Assembly: GCF_040549465.1 (NCBI RefSeq)
Contig: NZ_JBEPTL010000007.1
Coordinates: 1 to 64,000, forward strand
Direction: 5' to 3'
DNA length: 64,000 nucleotides
Origin: Lacisediminihabitans sp040549465
GTDB lineage: Bacteria > Actinomycetota > Actinomycetes > Actinomycetales > Microbacteriaceae
Shown here: positions 8,044-16,335 of the stretch, in pieces
How the letters are laid out: the number at the start of each line of letters is the position of its first letter
How positions within the stretch are numbered: position 1 is the stretch's first letter
The notes under the pieces: model-generated
The model's database searches: none
Seen by the model: the letters and a program-made list of their open reading frames with translations, nothing else
Told to the model about the DNA's origin: nothing
Translations under genes and position numbers: made by a program

Positions 8044-9591
8044 ATGACGGACAACGGGAGCGTCACCACCACCTCAGCCTCTCCTGGCGAAAGCGGCACC
8101 CCCCTCATGCGGCTATCCGGAATCTCGAAGTCGTTTGATGGAACGACCGTGCTGAAGAGCATGGATCTCGACGTAGTTCGAGGCGAGATCCTGATTCTGC
8201 TTGGCGAAAATGGCGCCGGTAAATCGACGCTAAAGAACATCATGTGCGGGCTTCTCGCTCCTGATGGGGGCTCCATCGAGTTCCAAGGCACAGTGCAGAC
8301 GGAATGGAACCCGCGTAAAGCCAAGGAGCTTGGCTTGGCGGCAATCCATCAAGAGCTCAGCCTTTTCCCCAACCTGAGCGTCGCAGAGAACGTGAACATG
8401 ATCGGTCTTGGAAACGGGCGCGGATATGTAGAAACCAAGGACCTCGAACGACGCACCAACGCCATGTTCCAAGATCTTCTGGAGATCGGCATTGACTCAT
8501 CGATCCTCGTCGCCGAGCTACCGCTCGCCACGCGTCAGCTGGTGGAGATCGTCAAGGCCATTCGCACCGCTTCCAGTGTTTTGGTGCTCGATGAGCCGAC
8601 CACTTCCCTCAGTATCCAGGAGCGTCGGCAGCTCTTCACCGCCATGCGCCGCCTCCGCGACAACGGATATGCCTTGGTGCATGTCACCCACTTCCTTGAA
8701 GAAATCGAAGCCGTCGGAGACCGTGTTGCCATCATGCGCGATGGTGAACTCGTTGCCCTCAATACAAAGAACGAACTGACGGTGCCACAAATCGAGCAAC
8801 TCATGGTCGGACGCGAACTTGCTGCGGTCAGCCGACCAGAGACTCCACCCCACGACGGGGCGCCGGTGGTCCTTGACGTGTCCGACCTCGGAGACGCCGC
8901 CCTCCTCCACGACATAAACCTGTCTGTTCGCTCGGGCGAAGTAGTGGGAATCGCCGGACTCTCGGGAGCCGGCAGAAGCGAGCTCATGCAGGCGCTCGTC
9001 GGGCTTCGCGCGGCGCACGGCGACGTCAAACTCGAGGGAAGACGGTTCAATCGCCGCTCAGTCGTTGCCGGAGTCCAGCGAGGGATTGTCCTGGTCTCAG
9101 AAGATCGCCGTACCGAACAGGCCTTTTTGGAGCGAACCGTGCTTGAGAATCTGACCGCGTCCATGCTCGGACGCGTGTCGAACAAACTCGGCCTGATGCG
9201 ACTCGGGAAGGAAAGACAACTCGTCGGAGAACTGATCAAGAAGTTCGGTGTGCGAACGGATTCGGCAAACGCTGAATTCGGATCGATGTCCGGCGGCAAT
9301 CAGCAAAAGGCGATTCTGGCCAGGTGGCTAAGTCTCAGCCCGAAGGTGTGTCTGCTGGATGAGCCGACTAAAGGAATCGACGTCGGCGCGAAAGCTGAGG
9401 TTCAGCGCACGATTTTCGAGCTCGCCTCCACCGGCGTAGGGCTACTCGTCGTGTCCTCGGACCTGCCCGAGCTATTCCACGTCAGCGACCGCATCTTGGT
9501 GATGAAAGGCGGCACCATTACCGCCGAACTGCACCGATCTGAATTCGACGCAACTACGATCCTTCGCGCCGCATCATCCGAGAAGGCATAA
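8044..9591 (+). CDS. Sugar ABC transporter ATP-binding protein (RbsA/XylG type)
   Basis: A 515-residue tandem ABC ATPase of the carbohydrate uptake CUT2 class, on the cytoplasmic face of the importer. The first domain has Walker A GENGAGKST (residues 54-62), a degenerate signature (LPLATRQLVE) and Walker B LVLDEPTTS. The second has a degenerate Walker A GLSGAGRSEL, a canonical SGGNQQKAILARW signature and Walker B LLDEPTKGIDVG. That asymmetry is normal for RbsA, XylG and RhaT-type proteins. It begins the transport-catabolism operon and is followed by a permease after two bases. The imported solute is not determined; the downstream dehydrogenases suggest a sugar or polyol. Confidence 0.93.
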   Translation: MTDNGSVTTTSASPGESGTPLMRLSGISKSFDGTTVLKSMDLDVVRGEILILLGENGAGKSTLKNIMCGLLAPDGGSIEFQGTVQTEWNPRKAKELGLAAIHQELSLFPNLSVAENVNMIGLGNGRGYVETKDLERRTNAMFQDLLEIGIDSSILVAELPLATRQLVEIVKAIRTASSVLVLDEPTTSLSIQERRQLFTAMRRLRDNGYALVHVTHFLEEIEAVGDRVAIMRDGELVALNTKNELTVPQIEQLMVGRELAAVSRPETPPHDGAPVVLDVSDLGDAALLHDINLSVRSGEVVGIAGLSGAGRSELMQALVGLRAAHGDVKLEGRRFNRRSVVAGVQRGIVLVSEDRRTEQAFLERTVLENLTASMLGRVSNKLGLMRLGKERQLVGELIKKFGVRTDSANAEFGSMSGGNQQKAILARWLSLSPKVCLLDEPTKGIDVGAKAEVQRTIFELASTGVGLLVVSSDLPELFHVSDRILVMKGGTITAELHRSEFDATTILRAASSEKA

Positions 9592-9593
9592 GC

Positions 9594-10610
9594 GTGCAAC
9601 GTTTCAGCTCGCGGCTCTCGCCGCAAATTGTCAGCGTCCTGGGCGTCATCGTCATCGTTATCGTTATCTTCTCCATTTTGTCTCCTGGGTTCCTCGCGCT
9701 GGGCAACGTCAGCAACCTCCTCCTCCAAGCGTCTTCGACCGCGATCGCGGCATCCGGGATGACGCTCGTCATCATGGCTGGGTGGATTGACCTGTCAATT
9801 GGATCCCTGATGAGCCTGGCGGTCACGATCGCGCTTGCCGCTGCGGGTGTGACGTCGGCTGCGTACGGTAGTTCCAGCATTTGGACGTACTTCATCGTCA
9901 TAGGGGTATCAATTGCTGGAGGCGCTCTCAACGGTGTCCTCATCTGGGCGCTGAAAGTCCAACCACTGCTTGTGACTCTTGGCACGATGACTATTTTCAG
10001 CGGCATCGCACTCCACATCACCAGCGCTGGCAACAGATCTGCTAGCGGCCCAATCCAGTACCTGGGACGAGCAGTCGTGTTCGGAATCCCACTGCCTGTG
10101 ATCGTCGCAGTTGTTGTCGTGGTCGTCATCGCTTTCCTTCTGCGTCGCACCCCGTTCGGTCGATATGTCACCGCCATCGGCGGATCGGAGCGCTCAGCCC
10201 GAGAGACCGGCCTTCCCATCAACCGCCTGCGTATCGTCGTGTTCGCAATCTCTGGCCTCTGCGCCGGGATAGCTGGGATCATCACGGTCGGCCAAGTCGG
10301 CACGATGCAGTCCACATTCGGCGTGGGTTTTGAATTTACCGTTATCACCGCCGTCGTCGTCGGCGGAACAAGCCTTACGGGTGGCAAAGGATCCGTTATT
10401 GGAAGTGCTCTAGGAGCGATACTTCTGACGCTCATCGACAACGGTCTTAACCGAGTTAACGCGTCCGTCTACATTTATGACGTCATCACCGGCCTAGTTC
10501 TCCTCGTCGCGGTGCTCACCGACTCAGTGGTCATGGGCCGCATCCGAAGGATGAACGTTCGCATCCGACAAGCCGGACTTGAACGCTCACAGAAGACTCC
10601 CTCGACGTAG
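9594..10610 (+). CDS. Sugar ABC transporter permease 1 (RbsC type)
   Basis: A 338-residue inner-membrane permease of the BPD_transp_2 family. It has about eight to ten hydrophobic segments, the GMTLVIMAGWIDLSIGSLMSL block and the cytoplasmic TAVVVGGTSLTGGKGSVIGSAL coupling loop of CUT2 permeases. It starts with GTG three bases after the ATPase stop. A second permease gene lies further on, so the transporter is probably a heterodimer, as in RhaPQ- or LsrCD-like systems. Confidence 0.92.
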   Translation: MQRFSSRLSPQIVSVLGVIVIVIVIFSILSPGFLALGNVSNLLLQASSTAIAASGMTLVIMAGWIDLSIGSLMSLAVTIALAAAGVTSAAYGSSSIWTYFIVIGVSIAGGALNGVLIWALKVQPLLVTLGTMTIFSGIALHITSAGNRSASGPIQYLGRAVVFGIPLPVIVAVVVVVVIAFLLRRTPFGRYVTAIGGSERSARETGLPINRLRIVVFAISGLCAGIAGIITVGQVGTMQSTFGVGFEFTVITAVVVGGTSLTGGKGSVIGSALGAILLTLIDNGLNRVNASVYIYDVITGLVLLVAVLTDSVVMGRIRRMNVRIRQAGLERSQKTPST

Positions 10611-10653
10611 TCAGCCGGAAAATCAATCGCAACAAGCAATCAAAGGAGATGCA

Positions 10654-11664
10654 ATGACGAGCAAAATACGGATCGTGTCCCTGTCGTTGGCCCTTGCAGC
10701 CGCAGCGAGCCTCGGGCTCGCCGGATGCAGCGGTAGCGGCTCAGGCGCGTCCACATCAGGTGCAGACAAAACGACAATCGGCATATCGTTCGAGAACGGC
10801 GTCGGATTCCGCGAAGGGCAGAAAAGGTTCTACCAGATCGCCGCGAAGAAGCTCAACGTTAGTCTCGAGTTCCAAGTGGCGCAGAACGACGCACAACGCC
10901 AGTCCAGCCAGATCAAGACGATGGTGTCGCAAGGCGACCAGGGCATCATCATTCTTCCCCTGGACCCGGTGGCAATCGAGGCTGACATCAAGACCCTGAA
11001 CACCGCAAAGGTCCCCGTCACCACGGTCGACGTAGCCCCGAAGGATGTGAACTCCGTGAAATTCCATGTCGGAAGCGACCCGCTCGCCGATGGCAAGGCG
11101 GCAGCTGCCGAGTTTGTCAAACTGGCCGACGGCAAGCCCTTTAAGATCGTCGAGATGCAGGGTGCCCTCAACAGCAACACCGGTGTCGCCCGCTCGAAAG
11201 GACTCCACGACGGACTGACGGGACACGACAACGTCCAGATCGTCAGCATCGTCCCCACCGACTGGAAGCCAGAACCGGCACTGACGGGCATCCAAAACGC
11301 TCTTCAGACACACTCTGACCTGGCGGGAATCTACCTCCCGACAGATGGACAGATCCCAGCCGCGTACTCGGCGCTCTCCGCCGTGAACAAGAAAGTCAAG
11401 GTTGGGGAACCCGGTCACGTCGCCATAGTCTCGATCGATGGTGACCCCAACGGATGCCAAGGAGTCAAGGATGCCTACGTGGATCTTGATCTCGCAACCG
11501 ACGTGCCAAACATGACCCTGCACTCGCTCCAACAAACAGTGAACTTGGTGCAAGGCAAGCCCGTGTCAATCAAGAGCCCCGAGTACCTCCCGTCCATTGC
11601 CGTGACGCCCTCGACTATCGCGGCAAATGAGTCAAAGGTCTGGGGCTGCTCGCAAGGGGGCTAA
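10654..11664 (+). CDS. Sugar-binding lipoprotein of ABC importer
   Basis: A 336-residue solute receptor of the periplasmic-binding-protein type I fold (RbsB-like). It is predicted to be anchored outside the membrane: the signal peptide ends in lipobox LAGC with C25 as the lipidated residue, followed by a Ser/Gly linker. The ATG at 10654 follows AAAGGAGAT; an earlier in-frame start inside the permease gene is rejected. Blocks such as QGIIILPLDPVAIEADIK and GIYLPTDGQIPAAY are typical of sugar receptors. A strong hairpin follows, which may stabilise this part of the mRNA and raise receptor yield over permease. Confidence 0.93.
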   Translation: MTSKIRIVSLSLALAAAASLGLAGCSGSGSGASTSGADKTTIGISFENGVGFREGQKRFYQIAAKKLNVSLEFQVAQNDAQRQSSQIKTMVSQGDQGIIILPLDPVAIEADIKTLNTAKVPVTTVDVAPKDVNSVKFHVGSDPLADGKAAAAEFVKLADGKPFKIVEMQGALNSNTGVARSKGLHDGLTGHDNVQIVSIVPTDWKPEPALTGIQNALQTHSDLAGIYLPTDGQIPAAYSALSAVNKKVKVGEPGHVAIVSIDGDPNGCQGVKDAYVDLDLATDVPNMTLHSLQQTVNLVQGKPVSIKSPEYLPSIAVTPSTIAANESKVWGCSQGG

Positions 11665-11672
11665 CCCACATG

Positions 11673-11701
11673 AGGGGCTGCGGCGTCGTGCCGCAGCCCC
11701 T
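11673..11701 (+). terminator. Strong hairpin after binding-protein gene
   Basis: Twelve perfect pairs: positions 11673-11684 pair with 11690-11701 around a five-base loop (GTCGT). No T-run follows, so it is more likely an intra-operon partial terminator or 3' mRNA-stabilising stem than a full terminator. Such stems are known after binding-protein genes in ABC operons. Confidence 0.65.
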
Positions 11702-11730
11702 ACCAAGCTTTCAACCCCTGAGAGGTCTAA

Positions 11731-12702
11731 ATGATCCGGTCGTCACTCGGCTCGCTCGTGCGCAAAGCGCCGATGGTCCCCGTACTCATCATCATCCTGG
11801 TCGTCTTCTCGATCATCTCCCGCGGCTTTCTGAGCGTCTTCAGTATCCAAAGCATCCTCCTCGACGCGTCGGTGCTCACCGTCGCGGCCCTCGGTGGCAT
11901 GCTCGTCTTCCTCGTCTCTGGCATCGACCTGTCTGTCGGCGCAACTGTCGCGGGCGCATCCGTCACCGCAGCCATCGTCGGCCAGCTCACTCACAATCCC
12001 GGCCTGTCTCTGGGATCTGCTCTACTCATCGGAGGCGTCATCGGGGCGATCAACGGAGCCCTCATCGGCTTCGCCAAATTCGTCCCGTTCATCGTCACAC
12101 TCGCGATGCTGCTGGTCGTAACGGCGCTCGCGTACCTCGCCGCAGCCGCTTATTCCGGACAGGGCGCAACTGCCGGCTCCGTTCCCATGCTCGATTCCAT
12201 CCTCGCGTTCGGTCAGGGCGTCACATTCGGACTACCAAACCTCTTCCCGACAGTAATTGTCGCGGTAATTGTGATCGCGCTTGTGTTGTACTTCACCCGC
12301 TTCGGCCGCCAGATCAGGCTCGTCGGACAGAACGAAGACGCCGCACGATTCAACGGCCTGAACGTGCCCCTCATCAAATTCTTCGTCTACACCCTGGCAG
12401 GAGTCCTCAGCGGAATCGCCGGATGCCTACTCGGCATGCGGCTCGGTGCAGGCAATCCAGCCGGCGGCGACTCACTCCTTCTCCAAGTCATCACCGCCGT
12501 GATCATCGGTGGTACGACCCTCTTGGGGGGCCATGGCGGGGCCATTCGCACTCTCTTTGGCGCGCTCGTGATCGTCGCACTCACCCAAGGACTGAGTACC
12601 ATCGGCTTCCAGTTCTGGGACCAGAACATTGTCCTCGGGTTTGTCATCCTGCTTGGCACGCAGATTGGCCGCCTATGGGGAACATCAAGTCGCACCGCAT
12701 AA
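11731..12702 (+). CDS. Sugar ABC transporter permease 2 (RbsC type)
   Basis: A 323-residue CUT2-class permease, paralogous to the one at 9594. It has the GGMLVFLVSGIDLSVGATVAG block and the TAVIIGGTTLLGGHGGAIRTLFG coupling loop. It is separated from the binding-protein gene by 66 bases holding the hairpin. With the first permease it would form the membrane channel. The stop is followed at once by the AAAAGGAGA ribosome-binding site of the dehydrogenase gene, so one transcript is likely. Confidence 0.92.
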   Translation: MIRSSLGSLVRKAPMVPVLIIILVVFSIISRGFLSVFSIQSILLDASVLTVAALGGMLVFLVSGIDLSVGATVAGASVTAAIVGQLTHNPGLSLGSALLIGGVIGAINGALIGFAKFVPFIVTLAMLLVVTALAYLAAAAYSGQGATAGSVPMLDSILAFGQGVTFGLPNLFPTVIVAVIVIALVLYFTRFGRQIRLVGQNEDAARFNGLNVPLIKFFVYTLAGVLSGIAGCLLGMRLGAGNPAGGDSLLLQVITAVIIGGTTLLGGHGGAIRTLFGALVIVALTQGLSTIGFQFWDQNIVLGFVILLGTQIGRLWGTSSRTA

Positions 12703-12718
12703 AAGGAGAAATCTAAAG

Positions 12719-13891
12719 ATGAGTGACCATAGAGTTGACGCGGAAACAACAAATAGTCCCCTCCCCAAAACGATGCTCGCCGCGGTGTATTACGACCGAG
12801 AAGACATCCGCATCGAGACGGTGTCAGTTCCCTCACCGGGTCCGGGGGAGCTGCTACTCCGCACCGGGACCGTGGGCGTCTGCGGCTCAGATGCGGGCGA
12901 GTTCACTCACGGGCCCAGCACCCACCCCGTAAAGGTGATGAACCCCTTCACCCATCACCTCGGACCGATCATTCCTGGTCATGAATTCTCCGGAACGGTA
13001 GTCGACATTGGCAAAGGAGTAGACCAAGGCTGGATCGGCGCTATGGTCGCTTCATGCGGATCAGTCTGCTGCGGCGTCTGCGCCGCTTGCCGTCGCGGGG
13101 AATCCAACCTTTGCGTCACCTACAACGGCGTCGGTCTCCAACGAAACGGTGCCTTAGCCGGCTACGTTACGACTCCGGCAGCCGCATCCGTTGACGTGAA
13201 ACCGTTCGGTCTCTCGCTCGACGAGGCTGCACTATGCCAACCTATGGCCATCGCCGTTCACAACGTCCGGCGTGCTGGAAACGTCGACGGGCAGACCGTT
13301 CTCCTTATCGGTGCAGGCGGCATCGGCGCTTTCCTGGTCTACGTCCTGAAGCAGCTCGGTGCGCTCGTCGTGGCCGTTGACAGAGATGCTCAACGACTCA
13401 CGGTAGCCTCGGAGCTTGGAGCGGACATCACCGTGCTCGTCGACGGCCGCGACGATGAGAAAACCATTCGCAACACGGCTGGCGACGTCGAATTCCGAGT
13501 CATCATCGAGGCGACTGGATCCGCATCCGCGCTGACAACGGCATTCGATATCGCCCCCAAGGGTGCGCGGATCGTCGCCGTCGGATTGCAGCACACCCCG
13601 ACATCTCTTGACCTGGCGCGCTTCACCCTCACCGAGAAGACTCTGATTGGCACGAACGCCATGGTGCGCGAAACAGACTTCCCGTTCGCCGTCGAACTCG
13701 TTTCACGTCGACGCGGCGGTTGGGGACTCATTGCCCCGACCGTGCTACCCCTTCAAGACCTTGTCGACGGTGCCATCCGACCAATGGTCGAGGGAAGAGC
13801 CATCGTGATCAAGGCGCTCATCGACCCTTGGACGCTCGACCAGCGCCCTTCCACGAAACTCGCCGATAACAACGCCTCCTCGAACGATTAA
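12719..13891 (+). CDS. Zinc-dependent sugar/polyol dehydrogenase (MDR family)
   Basis: A 390-residue medium-chain dehydrogenase, close to the threonine, sorbitol and butanediol dehydrogenase group. Catalytic zinc ligands are C55, H88 and E89 (GVCGSD, PGHEFSG). Structural zinc cysteines are C118, C121, C124 and C132. The NAD motif is LLIGAGGIGAFL. The ATG at 12719 is preferred because AAAAGGAGA precedes it; the longer frame overlaps the permease. It probably oxidises a secondary alcohol of the imported solute, with the SDRs acting before or after it. Confidence 0.9.
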   Translation: MSDHRVDAETTNSPLPKTMLAAVYYDREDIRIETVSVPSPGPGELLLRTGTVGVCGSDAGEFTHGPSTHPVKVMNPFTHHLGPIIPGHEFSGTVVDIGKGVDQGWIGAMVASCGSVCCGVCAACRRGESNLCVTYNGVGLQRNGALAGYVTTPAAASVDVKPFGLSLDEAALCQPMAIAVHNVRRAGNVDGQTVLLIGAGGIGAFLVYVLKQLGALVVAVDRDAQRLTVASELGADITVLVDGRDDEKTIRNTAGDVEFRVIIEATGSASALTTAFDIAPKGARIVAVGLQHTPTSLDLARFTLTEKTLIGTNAMVRETDFPFAVELVSRRRGGWGLIAPTVLPLQDLVDGAIRPMVEGRAIVIKALIDPWTLDQRPSTKLADNNASSND

Positions 13892-13904
13892 GGAACCACC
13901 GACA

Positions 13905-14726
13905 ATGGACTCATCATCATGGCCGCAAACCAAGCCTCGCTTCGCAGACCGGGTCGCGGTCATCACCGGATCAAGTTCTGGGCACGGTAGGGCCATTGCA
14001 ATTCGACTGGCGAGCGAGGGAGCGTCGCTCGTGTGCGTCGATCTTCAGCCGGGCGCCTTGGGGGGAGGATTTGAAGCCGATCCCGACACGGACACAGACG
14101 CGCTCATTCGTCGCAACAGAGGCCGAGCGATATTCGTCCGCGCGGACATCACCTCGGAAGCCGACCTTTCGGAAGTGGGCGCCACATCTGTTCGTGAGTT
14201 CGGGGCTCTTGACCTCTGGGTCAATAACGCCGGAATTTCGTTCGGCAACGCGTCAATCTTGGACGAAGCCGACGAGCGATTCACAAAGACCATCGAGGTC
14301 AACCTGAAAGGCACCTGGAACGGCGCACGTGAAGCGGCGCGCCGCATGAAGGATCAGCCGGTCAAGGGTCGCGTCCGCGGCCGAATTGTCAACATCGGAT
14401 CCATCGCCGGGAATATCGGTCAGGCCGACCTTGCCAGCTACTCCGCTTCTAAAGGCGCCGTACACCATTTCACCAAGGCGCTAGCCATTGAGCTCGCTCC
14501 GCAGCTGATCACCGTCAATGCGGTGGCTCCGGGGTACTTTGCGACAGCTATGAATCGAGCCCTCTGGGAGGATGAATCAGCGCTAGAGCACGTCCGTGAG
14601 ATGCACCCGCTCCCGCTCGGTGTTCCCGAGGATATCGCTGCCGCAGTCGCTTTTCTCGGTTCGGACGATGCATCTTTCGTCACCGGCGCAATCCTGCCCG
14701 TTGACGGCGGCATGGCCGCAAAATGA
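13905..14726 (+). CDS. SDR-family oxidoreductase
   Basis: A 273-residue classical short-chain dehydrogenase with all active-site elements: TGSSSGHG cofactor loop, VNNAG, the catalytic Ser in NIGSIAG, YSASK and the terminal TGAILPVDGG. A loop of about 20 acidic residues after DLQPG is typical of the carveol/mycofactocin-like SDR branch (LVCVDLQP then a long insertion before FVRADI). No mycofactocin biosynthesis gene is in view, so that link is only suggestive. It overlaps the next gene by four bases (ATGA). Confidence 0.9.
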   Translation: MDSSSWPQTKPRFADRVAVITGSSSGHGRAIAIRLASEGASLVCVDLQPGALGGGFEADPDTDTDALIRRNRGRAIFVRADITSEADLSEVGATSVREFGALDLWVNNAGISFGNASILDEADERFTKTIEVNLKGTWNGAREAARRMKDQPVKGRVRGRIVNIGSIAGNIGQADLASYSASKGAVHHFTKALAIELAPQLITVNAVAPGYFATAMNRALWEDESALEHVREMHPLPLGVPEDIAAAVAFLGSDDASFVTGAILPVDGGMAAK

Positions 14727-15157
14727 GTAACAATACAGAGCCATCGCCATCCTTAGTCACCTTGGAAATGTGGACAAGCCCAATTACAAGCGACTCGCTT
14801 TCGATCATCAGAGCAGAAGTCACGTCAGCTGACCCGTCGAATGGGTCTGCTTTGGCGGCAGCAATCGATGACACCGTTAACACGCTGAACACTTTGCGTT
14901 CTCCCAACGCCCGTGTCGTTATCGACGTACGAGCGCGACGCGCATCGATCGCAACCGCTGAACAGGACTCCATTCTGGAAGCGCTCCGAGGACTCATCCA
15001 AGGGTACGTTGCCGAGTCGGGCGGTCAAATTGGACCGGTGAATCTCGTCGTCACGACCGCCGATCAGACCGAAGACCGAGACCTTACCTGGACGTACCTG
15101 GCCGACCCCGACGGCGCCTTCGCACGTGGCGCAACTTTCGATCTCCGGGAGGAATAG
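14723..15157 (+). CDS. Unknown 144-residue protein resembling an SDR C-terminal half
   Basis: I do not recognise a named family. The second half (ALRGLIQGYVAESGGQI, then VNLVV, then WTYLADPDGAFARGATFDL) follows the order seen at the end of SDR proteins: helix, the VN strand, then the helix with a final glycine-strand. There is no TGxxxGxG loop and no YxxxK, so it cannot be an active SDR by itself. It lies between two complete SDR genes, overlaps the first (ATGA) and ends five bases before the second. A non-catalytic partner subunit is possible. Confidence 0.6.
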   Translation: MSNNTEPSPSLVTLEMWTSPITSDSLSIIRAEVTSADPSNGSALAAAIDDTVNTLNTLRSPNARVVIDVRARRASIATAEQDSILEALRGLIQGYVAESGGQIGPVNLVVTTADQTEDRDLTWTYLADPDGAFARGATFDLREE

Positions 15158-15161
15158 ACCC

Positions 15162-15860
15162 ATGTCCGTATTAGTCACTGGCGCCGCCGGCGGCATCGGT
15201 TCCGCAGTTGCCACAGTATTCGAAGCGGCCGGTTATCGGGTTTTTCGACACGACGCCCGCCCCGACGTCAACATGACGATCGTGGGGAACCTCCTCGATG
15301 CAACGACGCTCACGGCGGTCACAAATCTGGTGAGCGAAGAGGGCATCAGCATGATCGTTGCTGCCCATGGAATCGCGGGTCCTGGCGCCCTGGATACGAT
15401 ATCGACGGAATTTCTGGAACGAATCATAGACATCAACACCAGGTCTGTTATCGCTCTCTACGGTGAAACTGCCCCGTATCTATCGGGCCGCGGCGGCTCG
15501 TTCATAGTCGTTTCCAGCCAAGCCGGACTCGTCGGTGAGGCTGGTAATGCCGTCTACTCAGCGTCGAAGTTCGCCCTGGTGGGCTGGGCCAGATCCATCA
15601 GCCGCTCGGCGGGCTCGCCTCGAATTCGCGTGGTGTGCCCCGGGATGACCGAAACTCCGCTTTTGGTCAAAGCGTTCGAGGGTAACGCCGCGGACCTTGG
15701 TATCACTTATGAAGAAGTGCTGGCTGACCGGATGAAGAAAGTCCCAGGAGGCCGACTCGGTCGGCCGTCGGAAATCGGACGAACCGCCCTCTGGCTCTCA
15801 GAACTCCTGACATCAGCCTGTGTGGTCGCCCCGGTGACCGGTGGCGAAGTCCTCCGTTAG
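15162..15860 (+). CDS. SDR-family oxidoreductase
   Basis: A 232-residue short-chain dehydrogenase. It has the TGAAGGIG cofactor loop, AAHG in place of the usual NNAG, the catalytic Ser in VVSSQAG, YSASK and the CPGMTETPLL segment. The ATG at 15162 follows GGGAGGAATAG and is preferred to an in-frame start inside the upstream gene. The replaced NNAG hints at altered cofactor stacking but is seen in some SDR branches. It is the third dehydrogenase of the operon. Confidence 0.87.
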   Translation: MSVLVTGAAGGIGSAVATVFEAAGYRVFRHDARPDVNMTIVGNLLDATTLTAVTNLVSEEGISMIVAAHGIAGPGALDTISTEFLERIIDINTRSVIALYGETAPYLSGRGGSFIVVSSQAGLVGEAGNAVYSASKFALVGWARSISRSAGSPRIRVVCPGMTETPLLVKAFEGNAADLGITYEEVLADRMKKVPGGRLGRPSEIGRTALWLSELLTSACVVAPVTGGEVLR

Positions 15861-15888
15861 CAAAACCAAACATAAAGAGGAGAAATAG

Positions 15889-16194
15889 TTGATCGCCCAT
15901 ATCGTCACGATGAAGTTCAAGCATGCTGCCGACGAGGCAACGGTTTTGGCCTTCCACAACGCGCTGTCAGACATGCGCGAACGCTTGGGTCCGGTCATTG
16001 AAAGCTATGTGCACGGACCCGGGCTCGCACTCAGGGACGGCGCCGTCGATTACGGGATTGTCTCCATCGTGAGGGATGAAACAAACCTGCATCGCTACCT
16101 CGATGACGAAGGGCATCAAGCGCTCACCGCTAAGTTTGCGCCGCTGCTTTTTGAGAATCGACAAGCCGTGCAAGTTGCCGTGGACTCTGATTGA
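15889..16194 (+). CDS. Dabb (stress-responsive A/B barrel) domain protein
   Basis: A 101-residue dimeric alpha-beta barrel protein. It opens with IAHIVTMKFKHAAD and has the central VHGPGLALRDGAVDYGIVSIV and C-terminal HLRYL-like RYLDDEGHQA segments. It starts with TTG behind a good AAAGAGGAG site. Dabb proteins often sit in catabolic operons and can act as small cyclases, isomerases or binding proteins; the role here is unknown. The gap to the HAD gene is 141 bases and contains two small hairpins. Confidence 0.85.
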   Translation: MIAHIVTMKFKHAADEATVLAFHNALSDMRERLGPVIESYVHGPGLALRDGAVDYGIVSIVRDETNLHRYLDDEGHQALTAKFAPLLFENRQAVQVAVDSD

Positions 16195-16264
16195 AGGAGC
16201 TCAGAAAGCCGTCCAACGAACCAGTCGCTCGTGTGAGCACCGACGAAAAAATCGGCAAATATTA

Positions 16265-16303
16265 GTCCGCTGGCTACGGACTTCATCCCGGAATGAATTC
16301 CGG
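16265..16303 (+). promoter_or_regulatory. Two small hairpins before the HAD gene
   Basis: GTCCG (16265-16269) pairs with CGGAC (16277-16281). CCGGAAT (16288-16294) pairs with ATTCCGG (16297-16303). They lie between the Dabb stop and the GTG of the HAD gene. They could be an attenuator or an RNA processing site, or an operator for separate expression of the last gene. Confidence 0.35.
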
Positions 16304-16335
16304 CTTCGACAGTCACGTCGGCTTGCGCTCCTAAC

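Noticed and set aside
9554..10441. Large minus-strand frames opposite the permease and ATPase genes
   Set aside because: They are shadow frames of strongly coding plus-strand genes, typical of GC-rich DNA, and match no family.
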